Below are positions 1 through 12,460 of a stretch of 64,000 bases of DNA, in pieces. The position numbers were made by a program, and so were the translations under genes. The notes under the pieces were generated by a model, which had not been told where the DNA came from, did not search any database, and saw only the letters and a program-made list of their open reading frames with translations. This DNA is from Volvox africanus. Its lineage: Eukaryota > Chlorophyta > Chlorophyceae > Chlamydomonadales > Volvocaceae. Location of the stretch: NCBI GenBank assembly GCA_030268105.1, contig BSDZ01000089.1:682001-746000 (forward strand). The letters run 5' to 3'. How positions within the stretch are numbered: the stretch's first letter is position 1; the number at the start of each line of letters is the position of its first letter.

Positions 1-533
1 TGATGATAATGGCCTAGAGTAAGATTCCTGATCTGATCTGATCTGATCTGATCTGATCTGATCTGATCTGATCTGATCTGATCTGATCTGATCTGATCTG
101 ATCTGATCTGTCGTTAACAACTATCAAGCTCTTTGCTTTGCATGGAGACGTCATTCGTACGCCGGGAAGCCCGTCCTAGTGATCCTGCTGACAGCCGCAA
201 CAGCGTCTCCAGCCTTTTACCAAATGTTAGGGCATGAGGACCTCGGGAACAGACGATGGGGGCCATTGCATTAGCCAAAAGCGTCTTTGTGGCTGCTCCC
301 CGTTTGGGGAATAGGCTGAAGCCGCCCTAAGTTCTGGAAACACCTGCCGGTCGCGGGTGGGAAAAGGAGAGGAGAAACTGAACAAATTTGTCGGTTTTGC
401 ATATAAGGATACACCTGTACGTAAGATGGTGGATGATGGTGCTGCTGTGCACTTGTACGTAATGTTGGGGTGCGATTACCACCACAATGCTCCCTTCCTC
501 ACCCCTTCCTATCCCCGACTGCTCTGACTGCAG
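1..533. other. Probable intron of the ABCG gene
   Basis: No exon could be supported here. The stretch ends in a good acceptor (CTGACTGCAG at 524-533) that opens in phase 0 into the ABCG exon at 534. A GAGTAAG at 17-23 could be a donor closing an exon at the window edge, but the few codons before it do not match the family, so I leave it open. It contains a pentanucleotide microsatellite listed separately. Confidence 0.5.
31..110. repeat. (ATCTG)16 microsatellite
   Basis: Sixteen perfect head-to-tail copies of the pentamer ATCTG, in what appears to be an intron of the ABCG gene. The period of 5 would break any reading frame, which supports its being non-coding. Confidence 0.97.
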
Positions 534-3500
534 GTTTTGCTTTTGGGGGGTGGCGGTCATACCGTGTATCTCGGCAGCCCCTCCGCGGCCATGCTGTACT
601 TCACCAAATACCTAGGATACGAGTAAGCACCACCACCTGGGGGGAGAAGGCCGTTCGTCCGCAGCCATGTCTCACCAAATGGGCTCCAGATGTGTCCCAA
701 AGTGAACCCTTTGCTAGTGCCGTGCGTGAACACACAGCACATAACGGCATTCCAATGTCCAAAATTCCGTTGATACTGCAAAACAATAGAACTTTTATTT
801 ATTTAAATTTTATTGTTTATTTTATTTATATTTTATTGTTTATTTTATTTTATTTGTGGTGGCAATATTGAATGAGAGATGGTGCACAAACACAATACAC
901 ACACATATGCACAATCTCTCTTCCTTTCTCTCTCTGTCTTTCTGTCTCTCTCGCGCGCTTGCGTGCTCAATCTGTGTGTGTGTGTGTGTGTGTAAATGAA
1001 TGGCTGACTCGCACGAGGCTCGCAGATCGAACCTTCTTCGAGGGGGGCTATCGCCGAAACATCGCAATGGTGTCTCGGTGGTGGACAGGAAACAGTGCAT
1101 CGCCTGCGGATTGTAATGTATAATAAGCTTTCCTTGCTGTCTAGTCCTCCCTGCCGTTTCTCTTCCCCTTTTCCCGCCTTCCCCCCTAAAACCCCCCTCC
1201 CCCCCCGTACACACACACCACCACCACTCAGATTTCCAGAACGGGAGAACCCCTCCGACATCCTCATTGACATTATTGCGGGGAAGGTGCCGTGCGCCGG
1301 GGACCCCAGGTGAGATGTACCGCGATTAGGAAGGGGGCAAGGGGATAAGGAGTGGGAGGGAGAATGGGAGGGGAGGCGGAGGGGCGGCCGAAAGGGGAAG
1401 GGGCAAGGAGCAAGGAGAAAGAGACTTTGGACATCGCGATAATGTCAGTGGATACGACAGCATTTTCCCGCTTAAAATGCGAATTTATTGCACACTTCTG
1501 TCCTGGCGTCCAGATTTCATATTTCGTATCCCACTGCCTGTCGTGCAATCCACCCATCCTTGGCAGACTCAAGAGCTGCGCGCAGCTAGTTGAGAAGTGG
1601 ACCAGCGGGGGCATGGCCTGGGTGGAGACGCTGGAGACCCTTAACCCAATGATGGTGACCAAAATGTGTGAGGTGGACCCTCGGATCATCCTGGTGAGTT
1701 GTTTTCGCACGACTGGTACGACAATATATTTGTAACAATCACATGTATATACAGGTGTATATATGTATATATGTATGTACAATGGTGTGATTGTTACATT
1801 ATGTACACAATATTGTAATACAAATATATATATGATTATTGATTTCCATCCCTCACTACTTCCCGGCCGCTTCCCCTCCGCTGCGAGAACCTGTCGGACG
1901 AGGCCCCCATCTGCGGGCTCCGAGAACCACCACAATCCCCAACAATCTTTCCGCAACCTTTTAGCTGACTCGTTAAGGGGGCAAGGTCTTGGCATGGTGT
2001 CGTTAACGTACGATCCGTACGAACTCTCTGATGTATAGCGAAATACATCCTGACCATGCCCGCGCTAGCCTATTTATATATATAATAAACATAAGCGAGC
2101 TGATGTTACAGCAGTAGCGCTCTGCCTATTTTATGCCCGCAGGCTATCGACGATGAATTCGACCGGCTGGACTCCGAGGGAGCCGGGCGGATCAACGCGG
2201 CGCAGGTCAGTCAGTCAGTTGTCAGTCAGTCAGGGGGCAGAGGGCCATTTGCCGTATTGCCGTATTGCCGTGTTGTAGAACGCATGGGCTCCAAAGGTGA
2301 AAGGTAAAGACCTGCTAAAGGTCAGGACAATAGACTTGGCGGTTGGTGGTTGGTGGAAGCACCTCTCATTCTGCCGTACTTCCTCTATCGATGCCCAACC
2401 AACCTCCGAAACCAGCGGCAAGCCCAGCAGTCGTACATGCTGCAGCATTTGCACCCATTCCCTTTCTGCCCCTTCTTTCCGTATGCACAAAAAAAATATA
2501 TATTTATATAGGGTTTATAGGTTTATAGGGTTTACATATATATATATTACAGATGCATACATGTGTGCCCCTTCTTTCCGTATGTATATCTATATGTATA
2601 TATACACATACGGAAAGAAGGGGCATACATGTATGCATCTGTATAATATAATTATTCTGAAATATCCTTCATCCTTATGACTAAATCCAAAGTTCACCTG
2701 ATCCTCGCGTTCAGTTTACGACATGTGCCGTATACCTTCCGTACGTATGCATGTCGCAGCTCGTCAGCCTGTTCTTGGCCCTAGGTCAGGAGATCACGTT
2801 GGACGATGCGGTCATCTTGATACGCAAGATAAATGCGCGCATGCCGGCATCTGCGAAATCGGCGGCACGGTCACGTGGCGGCAGCAGCACGGGAGTGCGC
2901 ACGTCCGGCCCCAGCACCGATGGTGGGTTCAACATCCATCCAAACAAGCCAAAGACACATGGGGCTTTAGTGCACTGAACATCACCGCTTAAGCCGTACG
3001 GCCTACATCCTCACCCCAGACAGCAACCGTCCAAGGGGAATGGTAATAGCAAAGGCCCAATTTGCTCTATGAGGTACCTGAAAACAGTCAACGTTAGTGC
3101 ATCCTAATTTGGATAGGCCCTTGGCAGCACTTAAGTCCGTCCGTACAAGTGACTAATGACTAGTCATTAGTGGCTTGTGGCTTGTGACTAAAATTCTAGC
3201 CATTCCACGTCATTCACGTCAAATGCCCTCATTCGGTTATATTATACTATTTTACTCTTCGGCAACAGGTCTCAGCCTGACGGTTACGAAACAGCAACTG
3301 CTCGACGCCTTCCAGAACGTACGGGAGGCTAACGATGAAGGCAATACCGATGGTGCCGTACAGCGTAACGCCGCCGCCAAGTTCTACGCTTCACACTTCC
3401 TGTTGCCGGACCTTCCTGAAGTCAAGCCGTACAGGTAGGCTATTCCGTACAAGAAGATGCTGGGAATGTCTAGTGCGTGCGCGACACGGGAGAAAAGAAA

Positions 3501-6500
3501 AACCGGATGTGCAAACCAGATGTCCAGGCGTATCTATCTATACACAACATCAGAGGGCTGTCAAATCCTGGCAGATGTAATATTGGTACGAATGGAACGA
3601 ATGTCGAAAAGAACGACGGCCCCCCAACTTCTCGGTTGCGTTCGTCCTGTGACCCATGGGTCGGTATCTATTATACGGCTCCCTTTCACACCGGGGAGGG
3701 CTCATTCCATCACTGAGGGCGGCGCTGCTCCATAAGATGGGCTGGTTGGCCCGCCTTTCGTTTTCTCCACTGCGTTGAGACTAGCAGCAACAGGGCAGTA
3801 CGCAACACGTCCACTCGCGGCATTCCCTCCCCCTTTCCTCCCCGATTGCTCAATGTGTACGACAGGGACAAGATGGAACACCGACACAGGCGTCAAGGCC
3901 TCCGGCAGAATAGCTTAAACGGCGATGTAGGGTTAAGCAACTCCGGGTACGACAGCAGCAATAGCCGCCTGGATTCCACGTCGTACGGCTATGGCAGGGG
4001 CTACGGCCCCGACCATCTTGACTCAGACAGCTACAGCGTGGTCGGGCAAGATGACAGGTACTATGCGACCCCAGTTGTAGAGAGCATTATGCGGCGGAGC
4101 ATCCTGGCCCCTAGCGGCGGCGGCGGTGGCAGCGCCGGCGGTGTCGGCAGCGGCGGTGGCGGCGGGCGCAGTCCCCACGGCCCTAGCAACTTGCGCCGCG
4201 GTGGTAGTCGTAGCGTGCGCGCCGTTGCACTTCTGCCGGGCCTTACGCTCAACGATAGTGGGACGTCAGTAGCTGCCGCCACTGCCGGGACCGTTGCCAT
4301 GGCTGGTGACAGCGACGGGATCGCCTACGGAGATCTCGGCGCCTTTGCGGCGCAGCAGCGTTACGCGGCGGCGGCGGCAGCGGAAGCGGCAATGGCAGCG
4401 ACGCCGCATGATGAGCAGGATCTCGCTGACGGCATTCACGGCAGCCTGGAGTTCGGCAACTCTCTACCTACGTGCAATAACTCAAGTGTGGTGGTGGCGC
4501 GCGGCGTGGTAGCGGAGAGTCTGGCGACGATGGAAGCACTGGCGCACGCAGACGTGCCGCTGCCGCAGCTGCCACGTCGCGTCGAGGCACGCACAGGTGA
4601 GTGCGGCGGCGGCGGTGGCGGGCGTGACCGGCGTCACTCCAAGACGTTCACGAACATCGAATCGTACATACGGGCGTACAACGAGCTTGCGGCGCAGAGT
4701 CGGGACAGGAGTAATCGTATTAGTTTGTTGCGGACACACCTCTCTGCGCCTCTTCGAGCGCAGCTGGGGGCGCAGGGAGCCGTACTTCGCAGCCATCGCT
4801 CCGTACAGGTCGGGGCCCTGCGGACGCATTCTTCCCTGCAACCTGGGGGCATCCGGATCCAGCTTGGCACAATACGATCTCCAAGCCAGATGTCGGTGAT
4901 AAGGCCCAGTACGTTTGCCGGCGGCAGCACCACCGCCAACAGCCACTTCGCCGCTGCCGCCGCTGCCGCCACCTCCTCCGTCAGCATCGGAGGCGGTGTC
5001 ACTCTGCCCCGCCGACGTAGCAGCCAAGCCCGGTGGGAGCTAAGGGCTATGAACTCCCGGATGAGCCGGAGGTCCGGCTATGCGCGTTCCGCACGACTCT
5101 CCGGCGCCGAGGACGAGGAGGAGGGGTACGGGGAGGAGGGGTACGTGGAGGAGGAGGAAGAGGAGGAGGAGGAGGAGGAGCACCTACCACCGCTGCTGCG
5201 TCAGCTCGTCAGCCATTGCAGTGCAGCCGCCGCGCAGCCTATTAGCATGGAAAGCGCCGGCCCCGTCGCGGAAGGGCTCGAGGGAGGAGCTGACGCCGCC
5301 GCAATACCCCCTAATGACCTGGTACAGATAAAGACAATGGCACGGGATCAGAGCCAGTTTCGTCAGAGCCAGACAGCGGCAGCGGCAGCGGCGGCGGCGC
5401 CGCCGCCGCCGCTGCCGATGTCGATGGATAGACCGTTGCGTACTGCCATAGTCCGAAAGGTAACGTCGGCGGCCTTGTCGGAACAATCAGCGCCAGGTTC
5501 CCCACCACCGCCGCCGCCGCCATCATCGTCGTCGACGTCGCCGCCACGACCGCCAAGGCAACAGCCGAGTCGTAGTGAGGGCGGGGCGTACAGGGAGCGC
5601 AGTTTGCACCCGTCAGCGGTGGAGCATCTGGGGTTGCTGCAGTACCAGCGGCGGCTGCCAACCCATCCACGTGCATACGTACTACCGCAGGGTGAGAACC
5701 GCGGGCTGAATCTGGATCCAGAATCGGTACCACGGCTGAATTCGAAATTGGATCCAGATCTGGTTCTGGAACAGGAGCGGATCTCAGCTCCTGCTCGGTA
5801 CTATCAGGATCGTAATCTTCAAGAAAAGATTGACACGCGGCCAGTTATGACGCTAGCTGGTGGCGGCAGCGAGGCTAGCCGCACTGAGCTACCTCCCTAT
5901 ATGCCGCCGCCGCTGGTAACCTCGCCGCCTGCGGCGGCGTCCGCAGGCGTGCTGGCACGTCAATGGCGCCGCTTCGGTACATCCCTTCCACGTGGCGATG
6001 CCGGTCTCGAATATATGGGCCACCCGATTGCCACAGGTGGCGGCGCCGCTACTGCCATCGTTGCTGGCAGCGGTGGTAGCAGTGGTGGTGGTGGTGGTGG
6101 TGGTGGTGGTTATCTCGGCGGGTATGTTGAAAGAACGTCCCGGTCCTCCCGCACTCGCGCATCACGTTTTGCCAATCGTCATGCTACTGTGAGTGGTGAG
6201 GTCATTGGCGGCGGCGGTAACGGCGGCGGTAGTGGCGGCGGCGGCGGCGGTAGCGGCGGCGGCGGCGGCAGCCGCAGCAGCGGTGGTGGTGGCGCTGGTG
6301 GCGGCGCCGCCACCCTCGCAAACGCAGATGCGATACCGACCTTAATGGGTCCCCTGACGGCGGCGGCTGCACCACCGCCAGCAGATGCGGAGCTGCAGCA
6401 ACACCAGCAGCAACCGCAACAACCGCAACAACAACCGCAACAACCACAGCAAGTTGACGGAGTCGACGGAGAGGAAGGTCGAGAGGCTTATACGGGCGAT

Positions 6501-9500
6501 GCGGGAGCGGATATGGCGGCAGCTGATGCGGCTGCCACCGCTGTCAGCGACGCCGAAGCTTCCATAAGTGGCAAGACGGTGCCTGATGGTGGCCCTACTG
6601 ACGGCGTTGGCGGCGTCGGGGGCGTTGGCGGCGTCGGCGACGGCCGCGGCACACCGAAACAAGAACGTGGACCAAATATGGATCCCATGTCCCGTGTACG
6701 GCTTCACGAGCTCCGAAACAACAGCGCGCCGCTTCCGGACTTCACGATCATGGGGGGGGGAAGCGCGGCAAGCAGTCCGCAGGGCGTCGGGCGGCAACGG
6801 CGATCGAGCTTTGGACCCGTCAGTGGCGCGAGTCCCTGCCGAAAACAGCGGCGGCACAGCTGGCTGCAGGTATGTCTATGTCTGTGTGTGTGTCTGTGCT
6901 TGCGTTTTGTACTTGTGTTTGTGTTTGTGTGTTGTTAGTGGGAACGGGGCAAGGCAAGTTGCAACGGCATAACGGCATAACGGCATAACGGCATAACGGC
7001 AGGGAATTAAAGCTGAAGAAAGGTGCAGCCGCAGTTCGGTTTGGCCAACGGCGTGTCGTCGACCCGGGGCTAGGAGTTGTCAAACCCATCGAGGTGACAC
7101 TGCCAAATCGGCGGGAAGCTCCTTCTGACCCCAATCTTTATTTGAGGCCTTATGGCTCAGGTGTGACATGCATGTTGTACAGTGCTGTATAGTGTTGTAT
7201 ATACAATTATGTACGCGGGGGTACGGGCTTGTGCATTTCGCATGTATAATATTGTTTAAAAAATATGAAACTCAAATATTTAGAACTTTTACGTTGTTTA
7301 CGTTTTTGCGTTGTGGCAGGAATGACAATTTATTGTCTGTGTCGTACAGCCAACATCATATTTGATTCTTAAATCTGTCCCCCTCGACCATCAACCCTGA
7401 CCAAACGCCATCGCCGTCGTTTTCCTTCTTGGTTGGTAACTTCATGTCATTCGGATGCCACTTGCTTTCACGCCGCAAACAATTCCGGGAGCAGCAGAAC
7501 TCCGATGGCAGCGGAGAGATATCGTCACCTGGCGGAGGCAACCGTAAGGCCCGCAAGGACACGTTGTACGTCAATAACCTGCTCTCCAACGCCCTGCTGG
7601 GGGCGTGGGCGGCGACACAGTCCATCACTCAAGGTGCGCCCAGCATGGTCTGTCAGCTCCACGTCATTCGACACAAAAGAAGGCTTCTCAACCTTCCGAA
7701 TGCCTCAATACAGATATCTCGGGGGCAGGGGCAGGGGCAGGGGCAGGGGCAGGGGCAGGGGCAGGGGCAGGGGCAGGGGCAGGGGCAGGGGCAGGGGCAG
7801 GGGCAGGGGCAGGGGCAGGGGCAGGGGCAGGGGCAGGGGCATCACCGCACACCTTCCTCCAGGTTCGTCATAACTCATTTTATGCATACTGCAAAGATGT
7901 TTTTGTCATTATATCATACCAACGGTGCTTATATCATAACGCCAACGTGTGTTTCATCTTCCCCTTCCCCCCCTCCCCCTTACTGCTCCGCGCATTTAGG
8001 GGTTCTCGGGGGAAAGTGTCACATAGGTCCGCGGCTTAACAAACCTACATACACACGCATGCCTATATGCATACATATACACATACACACGATAACCTGC
8101 CCAACACCAGCCTGAAATCCACATAACACGTGGCGCTCGCTAATCAAAAGGTGCCGTTTTCTGCCGTACTACATCGTTGGACAGGTCGCAACAACACACC
8201 CCTGGGCCGGCTGCCTCGGGGAATCCCGGCCATTGCCACCTCCCCTTCACCGCCTCTTGCAAGCTCCATCGCCGCTGCCACCCCTGCGATTGCGGACGGG
8301 AACTCCCCCCTCGCTTACACGCCGGGAGCCCCCAGCAGCTTAAACACGCCTGTGTACGGCGCGTTGCGTACGGCAGCCATCAACAGGTCTAGTGTGACGC
8401 CCACGAACGGCGGAGGGTCCGGGGTAAGTCACAAAAATGACGTCATTTCTGCTGCAAACAAATAGTCAGTGAATTTGGAATCGATTAGTAATTGAGTGTA
8501 GTATTTTTCGTGCAAACCCTAAGTTGCACAGACGTGAGTCAGTTGGTACAGGTAAAAAGGAGGCCAGGATTGAGGATTTAACTCAAGCTTAATGAGCATT
8601 ATCTCACAAGCTACGCATCACATCGCTAGGTTCTTTCGGCACTTCGTACGATGAATCCAGATCGTGTGCGTACAGTGGATTCAAAATCTTGGCATTAAAT
8701 AATTGCGGGGTGGGGGGGGAGGAGGAGGGCCGGTCATCACCAACCCAAACCACGTAGTGCGAGAGGGCGCTCGAAGCCGCCGGGTCTGGCACCACCCGTC
8801 CAGAAGGATAGCTGGAAAGGCGCCCCGGCAAGATGCATGTACGAAACAACGACCATTTCGTGCTGCTCCCTGTACGCCGATCAGGCCGTACATTGAAGGT
8901 TGTTACCCCAAATCGACACCCCCGACCGCTGTCGTATTCTCGCAGGCCACTTCTCCGATTGCGGGTGTACCCTTGAACAGCGCCCTGGCTAACAGGCTCG
9001 ATATGGAGGAAGCCCTGGCCTCAAGGAAATCGCAGCACTTCACCACCCAGGTTTGTGTATGTCGTACATTCTCTGTCGTACAACGGTTGTCCTACATCGG
9101 GATGGAATATGTTCTGGGCCTCCGCTCCTTATCTCATGCTATTATGATCCTGATCCAAGGTATACTCGTACAAACACACACGCACACGCACATGCATACA
9201 CATCCCCTCCCCTCCCCAGCTTCCCCCTTCCAAACACATGGGTTTTCGCCGGTAGGTTTTGCCTTGAAGAACTCCTCCTTTCTCCCAACTCCTCCAATAC
9301 ACACACACGTGTGCGCGCATGCCTGTAGATGTTGTTCCTATTACGACGCGCCTGCATCAAGTACGTGCGGAGCTTCTGGCCGATGCGGGTGGTTGACACG
9401 CTGCTTCAGTTGGCGGCGGCCTTCATCATTGGTTTGGTGCATGGTGGGTCCCGGTTGTCTCGGGGAATCAGGTGGATGCGGCAGAGAGGCGGGGGGACGG

Positions 9501-12064
9501 GGAAGGAGGGGAAGGGAGAAAAACACACATACAAGCCGCACAATTAGAGCTTGTACAAGGAATAAGGCACGTGGAGCTAATTAGGAGGGTTATGAAAATG
9601 TTAAATGTGCGGGAGGGAGGGAGCGACGTATGTTTACAGACGCATACAGACGCATGGACACGTACACACACGCGCGCGCGTTGCAGTACTGACGGACGGA
9701 GGCAGGGGAAAACGGCGATATGGGCGTCGTACGTGCGGGGTGATGTAAAAAGGGATGGTTCATTGTTGCAGTGACAGCTTACGGGTTACAGCTCCTGAAA
9801 CGCTCACATTCATTCGTACAGATGTTCGTACAGATGGAAGCTCTCTTAGACTCCAGGTCGACATCATGCTTTGACCTCTGCTGCTGCCGCCGTCGAGTCC
9901 TGAGTCGCCGGCTGTGTGGCTCTGAAACCGTGAAGCCGTACTCCACCCTCCTCCCTCCACCCTCCACCCTTTACTTTCCATCTCTGCTTCAGGGACCCGG
10001 TGGAGCATCACCTCTGTCCCCGGCAACGCGGTCATGTGTATGGTGTGTCTTGGAGTGCTGTCCTGTGTGACTCACCTGCGCACCTTCAGTAACAACAGGT
10101 GCAGTCGAGAGCCCACTGGCGTCAAACTTGTCGCATGTGTCGATTTGGGACCTTTCGGCTTCGGGGACGTGGGGCTTAGGGGACCCCGGATCATGATCAT
10201 CGCCGAGTCGGAGGGTCGGCTGGCGCCACGGGTGGATCGTGATTAGGCAACGGGAGCGATCCTGACGGGAGGCCCTTCCGCTGCTGGCGCTGGGGGGAGT
10301 CGGAAGATTGTGAACGTACGGAATTCGGGCGAGAGGCAGTCAGGGAGGCGGAGTGCCGCCAGCAGATGCAGGACCGTACGAACGGACATAGTAACTGTTA
10401 GGGGTCCGTACGGCGTCGGCAAACGTTTAACTGAAACGTATGAATGAATTCACCAACCAATTATCCATCAAACGGACTTCCGCGGTCCTCTGTATCCTGC
10501 CGCAGAGTGCTATTGTGGCGCGAGTGCGCCAGTGGCATGTCCATATTGGCTCACTTCATGGCGCAGAATGTGATGGATCAAATTTGGGTTGTGGCGGCAC
10601 CGGCGCTGAGCCTTGGTGTCTATTACTACCTTACCCTGCCGAGAATGCCCTTCGCAGAATTTTACGTCGTCGGCCTGTTCGTAAGTATGCGTGTGTGTGC
10701 GCGTGCACGTGTTTTTATCCGTACATGTCCGTCTGCCGAGCAACTCTCGTGCAAACCCTGTGTTTAGGTGATAAGAAGCATCCAGAAGGGGTACGATAGA
10801 GGGGTACGACAGAGGGTGACAGCCCTTGAATTTTCCTGGATTTACCTGGATCCGCGTGCCCCAACCCACTCCCAACCCCGAATACCCCCACGGTGCTCCA
10901 GTTCACTCGTTTCATCCCTCTCCGATGCCCCTTCTATCTCCCTTCCCCCTTCCCCCTTCCCCCTTCGGAATTTTGCCGCGCAGGTTTGCTGGTGGGCCAG
11001 CGGCATGGCGTACCTTGTGTCTGCTGTCCTGCCTCCCCAGAACGTCCTCATGGCCGGCGTGTTTATCTCGCTGATCTTCGGGGCGTTCCTGAACGGCCTG
11101 ACGTATGCGGTGGCGACTTCCCGGGGGACTTTGATGGAGGGCATCATGGGTCTAAGCTACAACCGCTGGGCCATGGAGATCGTCACAATCAACGAACTTC
11201 GCAACTACCAGGTACGGCATCCGGTAACTACGAAGGTTTAAGGATGACGTGTATGATATTTTAATTAGGTATTTGTTCAATACATCACTGCCATCAACGA
11301 AACAGTTAACTTAGTTTTGCGTCAACAAGGGGGAGGGGCCTTCGAGATCGGTTTCTTCTTGCGAGCTTGTGCCTTGTAGGCCCTATGCATGTGTGTGTAT
11401 GTGTGTGTGGATCCGGTCCAACCTCTGAAGCGGCTTTAGGCGTAACTACGCACTAGAAGACAACCCCGGGAATAACCACTACAATGTAATGGCTTGATTC
11501 CCGTACGATACCTCTTCCACTGTACGAATATAGTACGACCATCGGAACACCATCATTATGATGGCGAAGGCCATTGGCTTGTGCGGTGTGGACACGAAGC
11601 TGGCTGACGACGGCGAACCTGGCATCTCGGTGGGCGAGGCCCTCAGCTACATGGCCCTTCAGGTACGGCAGGATACGACCGGGTACGGCAGGGTACGGTC
11701 CTTGTTGATCTAAACCCGTGTAGATCGCGGGTCAACTTTTACCGTACGTACGCGTGCGAGTTGCTCCACCGTCCTGTGGGTGTTTACGAGTCGTCTCCCC
11801 GCGGGGAATGTCGTACAAACCTCGGGGAGTTCGCAGCTCGGGTCCTCGCTCATCCTCCCGTGCGAGGAGTCCTTCTAAGGGGTCCTTCTTCCCGTCGGTC
11901 GCCTTGACGTACAATTTTGTACGGCTTTGCAGGACAACTTTGACGTTGACCGCTACTGTTCCAGCCACAAGTCCGTGGGTTATGTTTCTCTGCTAGCAAT
12001 GGGGCTCGGCTTCCGAGTTTTGGCATTTGCTCTATTGAGGTATAACTGCGTAAAGCGGCACTAA
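534..12064 (+). CDS. ABCG-type half transporter (plant ABCG24/28-like), 5' end outside window
   Basis: Membrane exporter subunit of the ABCG family, probably working as a dimer. The nucleotide-binding domain lies mostly left of the window; what is seen begins with its end ([13 protein letters not shown], then a [16 protein letters not shown] motif). Exons: 534-622, 1232-1309, 1567-1693, 2143-2205, 2760-2922, 3269-3434, 3866-6869, 7495-7633, 8185-8423, 8946-9050, 9329-9443, 9993-10098, 10506-10680, 10984-11211, about 11440-11485, 11534-11662, 11933-12064. Exons from 9329 on encode the transmembrane domain: [20 protein letters not shown] matches the LRTFS..WRES.SG motif of ABCG24/28. Exon 2143-2205 has an EF-hand-like DSEGAGRI loop. 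Exon 3866-6869 is 1002 codons of Gly, Glu, Pro, Gln and Ala runs. All junction phases agree except around 11440-11485, where one base is unexplained. Substrate unknown. Family call sure; exon 7495 (tandem CAGCAG acceptor) less so. Confidence 0.88.
786..866. repeat. T/A-rich minisatellite-like tract
   Basis: About 80 bases built almost only of T and A with repeated TTTATTGTTTATTTTATTT-like units, inside the ABCG intron 623-1231 and very unlike the GC-rich flanks. Confidence 0.8.
2549..2643. repeat. Hairpin-forming inverted repeat in an ABCG intron
   Basis: Two arms of about 37 bases (2549-2585 and 2606-2643) are reverse complements with one mismatch and enclose about 20 bases of TATA-type loop. 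The core of the arm, TGCCCCTTCTTTCCGTATG, also occurs a third time at about 2466-2484. This is the shape of a small foldback or MITE-like element, or of an inverted local duplication. It sits in the intron between exons 2143-2205 and 2760-2922. Confidence 0.85.
6963..7001. repeat. AACGGCAT tandem repeat
   Basis: Four full copies plus a partial copy of the 8-mer AACGGCAT, about 90 bases after the donor that ends the giant ABCG exon. Confidence 0.9.
7722..7841. repeat. (GGGGCA)20 microsatellite
   Basis: Twenty perfect copies of GGGGCA in the ABCG intron 7634-8184. Because the period is 6 it keeps all frames open and makes long artificial reading frames on both strands; none is a gene. The plus strand is G-rich enough to be a G-quadruplex candidate. 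Confidence 0.97.
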
Positions 12065-12360
12065 GGTGCGGCCTGCTTTGTTTGGAGGCAGCTTCCGGCC
12101 CCTTCCAACGGTGCTGTACCGGCTGAGGCGGAGCATTTGCATTAGCGACAGCAGCAACAGCGGCAAAGGGAGAAGCAGTAGCACAGCGGCAGCAAGGCGT
12201 GAAATTCTTCAGCCGGAGGATCTAAGGATTACAGGATATGTACAACAAAGCCACATGCGTGCTTTGCTTGAAAGAACATATTTAAATTACCATTCGATAA
12301 GGTAGTTGAAAAGTTAATTGGTGTCACAGCCCTTGGTTGTGGGCGTGCGTGTCAACGACA

Positions 12361-12460
12361 AAAATGATAATGATAATGATGATGATGATGGTGGTGGTGG
12401 TGGTGGTGGTGGTGGTGATGATGGTGATGATGATGATGGTGGTGGTGATGATGTTGAGAT
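12361..12460. repeat. GAT/GGT trinucleotide repeat
   Basis: Mixed tandem run of GAT and GGT triplets about 300 bases after the ABCG stop codon, probably in the 3' UTR or just beyond it. Open frames across it are poly-Asp/Gly or poly-Met/Val artefacts. Confidence 0.9.

Noticed and set aside
3269..3434. A second EF-hand in the ABCG gene (around [13 protein letters not shown])
   Set aside because: Spacing and ligand positions do not fit a calcium loop; only the first segment is kept, and as EF-hand-like only.
4061..5733. Several 80-180 codon minus-strand frames opposite the giant ABCG exon
   Set aside because: Pro/Arg/Ala-rich mirror images of Gly/Ala-rich coding DNA; no domains and no splice logic.
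7429..8115. 228-codon plus-strand frame across the GGGGCA array
   Set aside because: Only its first part (to 7633) is an ABCG exon; the rest is repeat-driven read-through past a good donor.
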